A DNA stretch of 5,481 bases, from NCBI GenBank assembly GCA_903868375.1, contig CAIPVD010000271.1, positions 1 to 5,481 of the forward strand, written 5' to 3'. The stretch's first letter is position 1. Every line of letters starts with the position of its first letter. This document shows, in pieces, positions 1 through 5,481 of this stretch. The position numbers were made by a program, and so were the translations under genes. The notes beneath the pieces are model-generated. The model searched no databases, was not told the DNA's origin, and was given only the letters and a program-made list of their open reading frames with translations. Source of the DNA: an uncultured delta proteobacterium (GTDB lineage Bacteria > UBA10199 > GCA-002796325 > 1-14-0-20-49-13).

Positions 1-5
1 CACAC

Positions 6-91
<86 letters not shown>

Positions 92-149
92 CCCGCCAAA
101 AAATACTTGGGCGGCCTAACAAAAAATTAAACTTGTGAAAGAACGCTTG
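92..149 (-). other. inter-tRNA spacer with a hairpin against the tRNA-Tyr 5' end
   Basis: This 58-base spacer separates the two tRNAs. CCGCC (complement of 110-114) can pair with GGCGG (complement of 93-97) around an AT-rich loop, ending one base before the mature 5' end of tRNA-Tyr. Such a hairpin could present the precursor to RNase P or other processing enzymes. The stem is seen in the sequence, but the role is inference. There is no U-tract directly after the stem, so it does not look like a terminator. Confidence 0.35.
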
Positions 150-221
150 AGCCGACGAGAGGGGTTGAACCTCCGACCCTCTGATTACAAATCAGATGCT
201 CTACCACTGAGCTACGTCGGC
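150..221 (-). tRNA. tRNA-Thr (anticodon UGU), CCA not encoded
   Basis: A class I tRNA on the minus strand. The acceptor stem pairs GCCGACG (215-221) with CGTCGGC (151-157), with discriminator T at 150. The D arm is GCTC/GAGC with the conserved GG in its loop. The anticodon stem TCTGA/TCAGA holds the loop TTTGTAA, with the anticodon complementary to 187-189. The T arm is GGAGG/CCTCT around TTCAACC, with one G-U pair. The bases after the discriminator read CAA, so the CCA tail must be added by tRNA nucleotidyltransferase, unlike the neighbouring tRNA-Tyr. It is the first tRNA after the promoter at 313-341. Confidence 0.97.
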
Positions 222-235
222 ACATTTGACTTCTC

Positions 236-262
236 TTTCGCCGGCGAAAATATTTTTTTCGC
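236..262 (-). other. two mutually exclusive hairpins in the tRNA leader
   Basis: A perfect 14-bp palindrome, TTTCGCCGGCGAAA, lies at 236-249, 15 bases before the tRNA-Thr 5' end. An alternative stem pairs GCGAAAA with TTTTCGC (244-250 with 256-262, 5-base loop). Both use the same TTTTCGC segment on the minus strand, so only one can form at a time. This may be a processing or pausing element of the tRNA leader. The pairing is visible, but the function is unknown. Confidence 0.35.
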
Positions 263-275
263 ACGCAAAAAACAC

Positions 276-299
276 AAAAAGGCGCACAAACACCTGCGC
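276..299 (-). terminator. weak terminator- or attenuator-like hairpin with U-tract
   Basis: On the minus strand GCGCA (complement of 295-299) can pair with TGCGC (complement of 282-286) across an 8-base loop, followed by CTTTTTG and, shortly after, another T run. The stem has only 5 bp, so it would be a weak intrinsic terminator. It lies downstream of rlmB but also inside the leader of the promoter at 313-341, so it could either end rlmB readthrough or attenuate the tRNA operon. It may be non-functional. Confidence 0.3.
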
Positions 300-312
300 T
301 TAAGTTTGCGGA

Positions 313-341
313 TTCTTATGGAAAAACATATCGGTTGTCAA
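313..341 (-). promoter_or_regulatory. sigma70-type promoter for the tRNA-Thr/tRNA-Tyr operon
   Basis: A perfect -35 box TTGACA (complement of 336-341) begins 7 bases after the rlmB stop codon. After a 17-bp spacer comes a -10-like TAAGAA (complement of 313-318). The next bases are TCCGC, a GC-rich discriminator of the kind known in stable-RNA promoters under stringent control, so transcription should start near 306-307. That leaves a leader of about 85 bases before tRNA-Thr. The -10 matches consensus at only 3 of 6 positions, but the -35, the spacing and the position directly upstream of a tRNA cluster support the call. Confidence 0.65.
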
Positions 342-347
342 GGACTT

Positions 348-1103
348 TTAAGGCTTTATGGCATAATTCTTGCTAGCACGTTGGCGGATAACCTCGGACA
401 TGAAAATTGCACCTGCAACGGAGACGTTAAATGAGTCTATCTTACCCTTCATCGGAATAGTCAAAAGGTCGTCACAATGCTCTTTAACTAGTCGCCTCAA
501 GCCTCGGCCTTCACCGCCCAGGACTATCGCGGTGGGTGTTGTGAAGTCATATTGATAGATCGTTTTGGAAGATTCACCTTCTGCACCCACAACCCAAACA
601 TTGTTATTTTTCAATATGTTGATACAATTACTTAAATTAGTCACTTTAGCTATTGGGAGATACTCGACAGCTCCAGAAGCAGCCTTAGTAGAAGCAGGCC
701 CTATCATCGCCGCATTGTCCTTGGGGATAACTATGCCATGGGCACCTAAAAGATGCGCTGTTCTGATAATTGCCCCAAGGTTATGGGGATCGTTTACCTG
801 GTCCAGTATAATAATGAAGGGCGGCTCCCCTGTCTTTTTCGACAGGTCGAGCAGTTCTTCGATGCTTAGATACTTAAAGTTGTCTACTTCAGCGGCAACT
901 CCCTGGTTCGTTTCAACATGCGTGAGATCTTGCATCTTCTGCCGATTTACCGGAGTTATCTTGATCCGTTGCTCCGCAGCAAGGTTGGTTAGTTTTTCGA
1001 GCGGACCGCCTTTTTTCCCTTCATTAATAAAGATGCCATAGACGCGCCTCTTCCCCGCCCTCATCGCCTCGTATACCGAATTTATGCCGCAAATTATTTC
1101 CAT
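348..1103 (-). CDS. rlmB: 23S rRNA (guanosine-2'-O-)-methyltransferase RlmB, TrmH/SpoU family
   Basis: A 251-residue cytoplasmic enzyme, close to the usual length of about 245-250. The family uses S-adenosylmethionine to methylate the ribose 2'-OH of G2251 (E. coli numbering) in the peptidyl-transferase P loop of 23S rRNA. The N-terminal substrate-binding domain (about residues 1-75) opens with CGINSVYEAM, matching the family start. The C-terminal SPOUT knot domain has the three expected motifs: DPHNLGAIIRTA with N108 and R114, LGGEGRGL with E198, and IPMKGKIDSFNVSVA with S224 and N226. No defect is visible. The start is forced, because the frame upstream has no start codon before a stop at 1149-1151. 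There is no Shine-Dalgarno sequence in front of it. The stop is followed at once by the tRNA promoter, consistent with the conserved rlmB-tRNA-tuf neighbourhood. A paralogous TrmH-family specificity is possible but less likely. Confidence 0.95.
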   Translation of the reverse strand: MEIICGINSVYEAMRAGKRRVYGIFINEGKKGGPLEKLTNLAAEQRIKITPVNRQKMQDLTHVETNQGVAAEVDNFKYLSIEELLDLSKKTGEPPFIIILDQVNDPHNLGAIIRTAHLLGAHGIVIPKDNAAMIGPASTKAASGAVEYLPIAKVTNLSNCINILKNNNVWVVGAEGESSKTIYQYDFTTPTAIVLGGEGRGLRRLVKEHCDDLLTIPMKGKIDSFNVSVAGAIFMSEVIRQRASKNYAIKP

Positions 1104-1112
1104 AGTGGAAGT

Positions 1113-1141
1113 TGTATCGCAAAATTTGAATTCAAAGTCTA
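1113..1141 (-). promoter_or_regulatory. candidate weak promoter for rlmB
   Basis: In the 50-bp gap before rlmB, TAGACT (complement of 1136-1141, 4/6 to the -35 consensus) is followed after 17 bp by GATACA (complement of 1113-1118, 3/6 to the -10 consensus). The -10 ends 9 bases before the ATG, so a transcript from it would be leaderless or nearly so, which fits the missing ribosome binding site. Both boxes are weak. Readthrough from the upstream gene is an equally good explanation. Confidence 0.25.
1125..1136. promoter_or_regulatory. 12-bp perfect palindrome TTTGAATTCAAA upstream of rlmB
   Basis: A perfect dyad lies 21 bp before the rlmB ATG, inside the spacer of the candidate promoter. Its size and symmetry would suit a dimeric repressor, but AT-rich intergenic DNA produces such dyads by chance and no known operator is recognised. 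Confidence 0.2.
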
Positions 1142-1153
1142 TTGGGAATTAAA

Positions 1154-2965
1154 CTATTCGATTGGGCGATAAAGCCTGACTCCGGGAACTCCTTTCAGCG
1201 CATCACCTGCAATTGTAAAATGCGTCGCAGGATGATCGTGCTGGAACACCCCCATTCCTCTGGCAACATCAAATGGGACTTCGATTATTACCGAATCCGT
1301 CCTTAAATATTCTTCTATAGGGTCAGTTGGAAAACCATTTAGAGCGCTATAAAATGCAGCCGCAGGATTATTTAGCGGCGCAAAATCGCCATAACCTTGC
1401 GTGGCGGTATCAATACCAAAATTTTCAATAACGACTTGATCACCATCCAATCTAAACGCAACTCGGCGCAGAATCGTTCCGCGATATACGTGAGACCCTT
1501 TCTTTAATTGACTTTCACTAATGGTGGGAAGCTCGGCCACAACTGCATTGCTCTGCTCATTAAGTTTTTTCAACAATGCTGGCAATTCATCGCGTAGCCT
1601 CTCGCGCTCCAACCATTTTGGTGACGAACGATACCTTTCGAAGATTTCTCTATTCCACTCTGCCGATGGAATTGCACTTTTTTCAACCTCTTCCTTGATG
1701 CGCCGATAGACCCGCGGAAGCGCTTCTAAACATTCTTTGATATTTTCGTTGATCCTTGCGATCTCCATCTGAAGATCGTGGTGTTTGGCAACAACAACTC
1801 TTAACCCATCATCTAAAAATCTATCAATCCCTATTGCTGTGGCGTAGCGATGGAATTCGTCGCCCTTGGCGCGGGCGGCTTCTGCCATATCGGCTCTATC
1901 AAAGCTATGCTCCAAAACATCTGCATAGTGTCGCAGCAACCCCTCGCCAAGCACATAGTTACCGTGCGCCACGCTCAACATTGCGCTCGATTGTGTGATG
2001 TTTAGCATCGTGGGCGCTATATTGGGGCTGCTTCTAAATTGTTCTAATTTATAGGCAATATCCTCTGCAAAATGAGCGCTGGCCCATGCACTTGGATCTT
2101 GTTCGATACCAAAACGCTTTTTAACGGCTTCTAAATGGGCCTCGGCAGCTTTGGCCTTAGCATCCAAGCCCAACGCCTTGTATCTCAAAATAACGTCGGG
2201 CAGCACGGTGAACGTATTTTCTGGAGCGTCTGCTTCAATATCATACTGAAGCGTTCCGGTCTTTGTGAACGCAAATATAATATCTGCGATCCGCTCCGAT
2301 TGCGCCGATGTTAATCGGCCGGAATCTATCAACGCCTTTTCTACCTTGCTAGCCGCAAGATAGGCCATGGGGTTGAATACGTTCCATAGATCGCCCCTGT
2401 CCCAAAGGTCCGAATCCGGCCCTACATCCGCAAGGGCTATTTCAGCTACCTTTAGCGCCAACCAGTGGATCCATTTCAAATGGAACGCAGCGTTATCTTT
2501 TGTCACTTCAAAATCGTCCATCTGAAAGCTATCTGCAAAGCGGCTGACATAGTTAACTTTGTCCAGCGGACTTTGCAGACGCTCGATATCTGCAGAAAGG
2601 CGAGATACAACATCTTCCGGCCTATTAAAAGTTGGGAGATCTCTGATGAATTGAGAGCCGAGAGTTGTGTAATCGTCTGTCGCCGCTGCCGCCAGCATTT
2701 CGGGCCTAGCCAATCTCTTTTCATCAGCATCAGCTTCCACTCCAGTCGAAGCGGAGGCGCTCTGCAAAGATGCAAGTCTGGCAGCAAACATATATGTTTC
2801 AACTGTAGGGGCAAATCGCGCGGTGAAATTTAATGGATCGGTTGCGGCGGCAAGCTTTGGAGCAAGGTCTGCCAGTGCCGATTGCGCGGTTCCAACAGGT
2901 ACAATTCCTGAAAGCACAGGCATCTGATATGCCACCGGCCCTATGATAATATTAGACCCTACCAT
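1154..2965 (-). CDS. unrecognised 603-residue, mostly helical protein with a compact C-terminal domain
   Basis: I do not recognise this protein. Residues 1-90 are rich in Ala and small residues. N-terminal residues are mildly hydrophobic but lack a basic n-region, so no signal peptide or membrane span is evident. Residues 105-390 look alpha-helical, with Trp/His-rich spots such as FHLKWIHWLALK (161-172). Residues 395-475 are highly charged and coiled-coil prone (IARINENIKE, RRIKEEVEKS, WLERERLRDELPALLKKLNEQ), with the only Cys at 412. Residues 490-603 look like a separate beta-rich domain: HVYRGTILRR, IDTATQGYGDFAPLNN, VIIEVPFDVA and GVPGVRLYRP. The YRGT element and the closing VPG-hydrophobic pattern weakly recall ADP-ribosyltransferase-fold toxins, but the STS and ExE motifs are not clear. 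The ATG at 2965 comes four codons after an in-frame stop; a GGAGGG lies 16 bases upstream, too far for normal use. Met15 (2921-2923) is an alternative start, with GGTGG 8 bases before it. The gene begins 55 bp after the RCC1 gene. No immunity-like gene is adjacent. Confidence 0.85.
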   Translation of the reverse strand: MVGSNIIIGPVAYQMPVLSGIVPVGTAQSALADLAPKLAAATDPLNFTARFAPTVETYMFAARLASLQSASASTGVEADADEKRLARPEMLAAAATDDYTTLGSQFIRDLPTFNRPEDVVSRLSADIERLQSPLDKVNYVSRFADSFQMDDFEVTKDNAAFHLKWIHWLALKVAEIALADVGPDSDLWDRGDLWNVFNPMAYLAASKVEKALIDSGRLTSAQSERIADIIFAFTKTGTLQYDIEADAPENTFTVLPDVILRYKALGLDAKAKAAEAHLEAVKKRFGIEQDPSAWASAHFAEDIAYKLEQFRSSPNIAPTMLNITQSSAMLSVAHGNYVLGEGLLRHYADVLEHSFDRADMAEAARAKGDEFHRYATAIGIDRFLDDGLRVVVAKHHDLQMEIARINENIKECLEALPRVYRRIKEEVEKSAIPSAEWNREIFERYRSSPKWLERERLRDELPALLKKLNEQSNAVVAELPTISESQLKKGSHVYRGTILRRVAFRLDGDQVVIENFGIDTATQGYGDFAPLNNPAAAFYSALNGFPTDPIEEYLRTDSVIIEVPFDVARGMGVFQHDHPATHFTIAGDALKGVPGVRLYRPIE

Positions 2966-3001
2966 ATATGATCTTTATCGTCCCTCCGCCAAAAAAGTTG
3001 C

Positions 3002-3020
3002 TAAGAATTTTTAAGAATTT
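3002..3020. repeat. short direct repeat (TAAGAATTT twice) after the RCC1 gene
   Basis: Two copies of TAAGAATTT, separated by one base, directly follow the RCC1 stop codon in the 55-bp gap before the 603-residue gene. The tract is very AT-rich and could act as an UP-like element or a protein-binding direct repeat, or it may simply be slippage-generated sequence. No terminator hairpin for the RCC1 gene is visible in the gap. Confidence 0.4.
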
Positions 3021-5481
3021 CTATTGAGCTGGCGGCATTAATACGAGCGCTGGAACTGTGACCTTCGATCTGCCGTTGCCGAGTTGGCCGTACTGATTAC
3101 TTCCCCAGCAGAATAAGTCGCCGCCGGTTTTAAATGCGCACGAATGGTAAAGCCCGAGCTTGACGGTTGACCAATCGGTATCGGTTCCGATTTGAACCGG
3201 TGTAAGCCGTTCAGTATCGGTGCCGTCGCCCAGCCTGCCGTACTGATTGCTTCCCCAGCAGAAAAGCCTGCCGTCGGTTGTAATGGCGCAGGTAAAGAGT
3301 TCGCTCGTCGCCACCTTGGCCCAAGCCTTGTCGCTCGCGACCTGGTTGGACGACCATAATCGAACGTTCGTCTTTGTCCCGTTCCCCAATTGCCCGCCCG
3401 CGCCCGCGACAGTTCCCCAATTATCGGAATTTGCGCCCCAACAATAAAGTTCGTTGTCAACAGTGATCGCGCATGTATCGCCGACCGAAGTATCGACGTA
3501 GATCCACTTTTTGCTATCGTCTCCTACCCTGACCGGCACCTTGCTTGACACGGTCGAATTGTTCCCAAACTGTCCGTAAGAATTATCTCCCCAGCAGTAG
3601 ATGTCGCCGTCCGTGGTCAGCGCGCACGTGTGATAAACGCCGCACGCAACCATCGCCCAAGTTTTTTCGGTTAAATAAGTGATCTCTTTTGGATCTGCAA
3701 CATATCTCCCGCTGCTTGTATCGTATCCAAGACTGCCGGACCAATCGTAACCCCAGCAGTAGAGTTTTTCGTCGGTCGTTATACCGCAAGAATGATAAAG
3801 TCCGGCCTGAACGTATTTCCATTCTTTTTCTTTAACGACCGTAACGAGCGGCGAGGCGACCGTGTAGGTGCCCGAAGTTCCATAAGCAAAGTAACCCCAT
3901 TTGTAGGCAAAATCATTTGAATCTATTCCGGCGGTTCCATAGGACTTGTATGAAGAGTTAACTGCTTTCCATTTCATATCAGGCCGTATTTGCTTCGGCA
4001 AGACGGCGGAATCGTACGAACCATCGCCAAGCTGGCCAAAATCGTTCTGCCCCCAGCAATACAATGTGTCGCCGCCGATGCCGCACGTGTGGCCGAACCC
4101 AGCCGACAACGACGACCACTTAACATCAAGCGGCACCTTGGCCGGAGCGGTTTCGTAGGAGAACAGGCCGTTGCCCAATTGACCCAAGCCGTTCTCGCCC
4201 CAACAGTAAATACTGCCGTTCGATTTCGATGCGCACACCGACCTGTAGTAGCTGGAAACGTAGGTCCAATCGTTATCAACGCCTACCATTCTTGGAGTGT
4301 TCGTCGTCGATATAGTATCGTCCGCAAGCTGGCCGAATTGATTGCTACCGAAACAATATATCGCGCCACCGAGCGTCAATGCGCACGTCGAAGAGTTAGC
4401 ACCGGCGACGTAAGCCCAGTCGAGATCGCCGCGAACCATCGACGGTGTCGTATGTTCGATGCCGTCACCCAACTGGCCCTTGTCGTTCCTTCCCCAGCAG
4501 TAGAGTTTGTTATCGACCGCGATCGCACATGTATGTTCGCCGCCGGTTGAAACGAACACCCATTTTTTATCTGGCATGATAGCGGTGGGGGTCAGCTGAA
4601 TAAGGCCCGTCCCCTTTTGGCCGTTACCGACTTCGCCGGCAGAATTATTGCCCCAGCAGTAAAGCATTTCGTCCGTTGTAATGGCGCATGCATGCGTCGA
4701 TCCCACCGACAATGAAGCCACTCCCTTATCGCCGACCGAAACCTTCACCGGCGAGCCCGCCACGTCGGTTAGTTTTCCGCCGCCCAGCTGCCCGTAGATG
4801 TTTCGTCCCCAGCAGAAGAGTTCCGCCGCATCGGTTATACCGCACGCAGCAGAGCTTCCGACCGAAATCGCGCTCCATTTCTTATCTGATGCCACGCTCT
4901 TCGGCACGCTCGAACCCGGATTGCTCACGCTGGCATTTCCGTCGGCCAAAAGGCCGTACACTCCACTACCCCAACAATAGGCCGCGCCGTTAGAATCGAC
5001 GCCGCACGCCGACCATGGGCCGGTATCCAGTGTCTTCCACGTCTGGCCCGAATCTGCAATGCGCGCCGGTATCGCATGGCTCGTCTTCGTTCCATCGCCC
5101 AGCTCTCCAACGGAATTATCTCCAGAACAATACATCGCACCGGAACCGCTGATCGCGCAGGAAGATCTCATTCCGATCGCGAACTTTGGGACGTCCATCA
5201 TCCAGACGAACGCCGCCGGTATCTTGTCGGTGCGGCCTTCGCTATCTACCGATCGCGCCTGGAACTTATGCAATCCTCCATAAAGGCCGGAATATTTTAC
5301 GGGCGATGTGCATGTGGAAAATGCGCTGCCGTCGATACTGCACTCAAAGGCCGATCCTGCGCGGCTGCTTTCAAAAGTGAAATTTGCGAGATCATCCTGC
5401 GACCTAAATGAAGGGCCGGCGGTTATCTTCGTTACGGGCGGCGAATCATCGACCACCCATTCGCAACCTTTCGTCACAGAA
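3021..5481 (-). CDS. RCC1-repeat double beta-propeller protein with Ig-like domain(s), 5' end missing
   Basis: The last 819 or so residues of a larger protein, ending at TAG (3021-3023). Residue numbers here count the GTG at 5475-5477 as 1. The frame stays open to the window edge (a Ser codon precedes that GTG), so this GTG is most likely an internal Val. Residues 1-11 (CEWVVDDSP) match the closing strand of an Ig-like repeat. Residues 12-97 form a full Ig-like domain of the type with FECSIDG, C46/C56 and a closing FVWMMD. Residues 98-818 hold 14 RCC1 repeats of about 50 residues, with the core C-(A/G)-I-x7-8-YCWG-N-x-GQLGDG, enough for two seven-bladed propellers. Thirteen repeats have a Cys pair 9-10 residues apart. 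Such Cys pairing, Ig-like domains and RCC1 propellers are typical of exported or surface proteins in myxobacteria and relatives, acting in binding or adhesion. The export signal would lie upstream of the window. Ligand unknown. A Ran-GEF role is not expected in bacteria. Confidence 0.93.
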   Translation of the reverse strand, partial: SVTKGCEWVVDDSPPVTKITAGPSFRSQDDLANFTFESSRAGSAFECSIDGSAFSTCTSPVKYSGLYGGLHKFQARSVDSEGRTDKIPAAFVWMMDVPKFAIGMRSSCAISGSGAMYCSGDNSVGELGDGTKTSHAIPARIADSGQTWKTLDTGPWSACGVDSNGAAYCWGSGVYGLLADGNASVSNPGSSVPKSVASDKKWSAISVGSSAACGITDAAELFCWGRNIYGQLGGGKLTDVAGSPVKVSVGDKGVASLSVGSTHACAITTDEMLYCWGNNSAGEVGNGQKGTGLIQLTPTAIMPDKKWVFVSTGGEHTCAIAVDNKLYCWGRNDKGQLGDGIEHTTPSMVRGDLDWAYVAGANSSTCALTLGGAIYCFGSNQFGQLADDTISTTNTPRMVGVDNDWTYVSSYYRSVCASKSNGSIYCWGENGLGQLGNGLFSYETAPAKVPLDVKWSSLSAGFGHTCGIGGDTLYCWGQNDFGQLGDGSYDSAVLPKQIRPDMKWKAVNSSYKSYGTAGIDSNDFAYKWGYFAYGTSGTYTVASPLVTVVKEKEWKYVQAGLYHSCGITTDEKLYCWGYDWSGSLGYDTSSGRYVADPKEITYLTEKTWAMVACGVYHTCALTTDGDIYCWGDNSYGQFGNNSTVSSKVPVRVGDDSKKWIYVDTSVGDTCAITVDNELYCWGANSDNWGTVAGAGGQLGNGTKTNVRLWSSNQVASDKAWAKVATSELFTCAITTDGRLFCWGSNQYGRLGDGTDTERLTPVQIGTDTDWSTVKLGLYHSCAFKTGGDLFCWGSNQYGQLGNGRSKVTVPALVLMPPAQ
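3024..4118 (-). repeat. RCC1 repeats 8-14: second predicted seven-bladed propeller
   Basis: Seven repeats (residues about 454-818), with first-Cys positions 465, (Ala516), 564, 618, 669, 730 and 780. Repeat 8 has a one-residue shorter hairpin (Cys spacing 9 instead of 10). Repeat 9 lacks both Cys. Repeat 12 has about nine extra residues between WG and GQLG. Repeats 13 and 14 are nearly identical in the WGSNQYG(R/Q)LG segment, and the matching DNA at 3088-3112 and 3238-3262 is almost unchanged, suggesting recent duplication or conversion. The propeller boundary is inferred from the count alone. Confidence 0.8.
4119..5186 (-). repeat. RCC1 repeats 1-7: first predicted seven-bladed propeller
   Basis: Seven repeats (residues about 98-453), with Cys pairs at 107/117, 158/168, 212/222, 264/274, 317/327, 365/375 and 415/425, always 10 apart. 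The period varies from 48 to 54 residues. Repeat 1 reads YCSG in place of YCWG and repeat 6 reads YCFG, so the Trp position tolerates change while the Cys does not. Confidence 0.8.
5187..5444 (-). other. Ig-like beta-sandwich domain at the N-terminal side of the propellers
   Basis: Residues 12-97 follow the pattern SPPVTKITAGPS, FTFESS, FECSIDGSAFSTC, then G-x-HKFQARSVDSEGR and PAAFVWMMD. This is a recurring bacterial Ig-like repeat, often found in tandem in large secreted proteins. C46 and C56 are placed to form a disulfide. The preceding residues (CEWVVDDSPP) look like the last strand and linker of another copy, so at least one more domain should lie beyond the right edge. Confidence 0.75.

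Noticed and set aside
135..434. 99-codon open frame on the plus strand
   Set aside because: It runs through tRNA-Thr in antisense, then the leader, and into the end of rlmB. The product would be translated from tRNA complement and is not credible.
565..1041. 158-codon open frame on the plus strand
   Set aside because: It is antisense to rlmB, whose catalytic motifs are intact, and has no ribosome binding site or recognisable domain.
2465..2833. Overlapping open frames on both strands within the 603-residue gene
   Set aside because: They are embedded in a longer continuous frame and have no independent start signals or recognisable content.
2840..2965. Signal peptide at the N terminus of the 603-residue protein
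   Set aside because: The segment is Ala-rich and mildly hydrophobic, but has no basic residues before it, no continuous hydrophobic core, and acidic and proline residues follow early.
2982..2987. GGAGGG as ribosome binding site of the 603-residue gene
   Set aside because: It lies 16 bases before the ATG at 2965, well beyond the usual 5-10, and the same frame has a stop between them, so no nearer ATG in frame can use it.
3990..4550. 186-codon open frame on the plus strand
   Set aside because: It lies fully antisense to RCC1 repeats with clear protein-level conservation. Repetitive coding DNA readily opens the opposite frame, and its translation shows no recognisable domain.
3024..5186. CRISPR-like or satellite DNA repeats
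   Set aside because: The recurring CCCCAGCAGTA-type words occur about every 150 bases and encode the YCWG core of RCC1 repeats. Spacing varies and the intervening sequence is coding.
5475..5477. GTG as true start of the RCC1 protein
   Set aside because: The frame continues to the window edge and the following residues match the end of an upstream Ig-like domain, so the start lies outside.

Overview
The window is bacterial. All recognisable genes lie on the minus strand, so the biological reading order runs from high to low coordinates: a large RCC1-repeat protein cut by the right edge (3021-5481), an unrecognised 603-residue protein (1154-2965), the 23S rRNA methyltransferase gene rlmB (348-1103), then tRNA-Thr(UGU) (150-221) and tRNA-Tyr(GUA) (6-91). 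No convincing plus-strand gene was found.

The left end is conserved housekeeping DNA. A TrmH-family methyltransferase gene followed by tRNA-Thr and tRNA-Tyr is the usual entry to the tRNA-Thr/Tyr/Gly/Thr-tuf cluster (E. coli thrU-tyrU-glyT-thrT-tufB, and the rlmB-tRNA-tuf-secE-nusG order of several former Deltaproteobacteria). A good sigma70-type promoter begins a few bases after the rlmB stop, with a GC-rich discriminator typical of stable-RNA promoters. It would drive the tRNAs and probably tuf, beyond the left edge. This order, together with a Cys-rich RCC1 protein carrying Ig-like domains, suggests a former-deltaproteobacterial lineage (Myxococcota, Bdellovibrionota or an uncultured relative). 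That placement is inference.

The right half is accessory in character. The RCC1 protein has at least one complete Ig-like domain, the tail of another upstream, and exactly 14 RCC1 repeats, which fits two seven-bladed propellers in tandem. Thirteen repeats carry a Cys pair and the remaining one has lost both members, which suggests a disulfide in each blade and an exported protein. The 603-residue protein next to it is mostly helical, with a basic/acidic, coiled-coil-prone stretch and a compact C-terminal domain. That domain only faintly recalls ADP-ribosyltransferase folds. It is the main unknown here.

The RCC1 gene, the 603-residue gene and rlmB are separated by gaps of 55 and 50 bp, with no clear terminator between them. 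Co-transcription is possible but not demonstrated. Neither the 603-residue gene nor rlmB has a well-placed Shine-Dalgarno sequence, and each has a weak -10-like hexamer 8-9 bases before its ATG.
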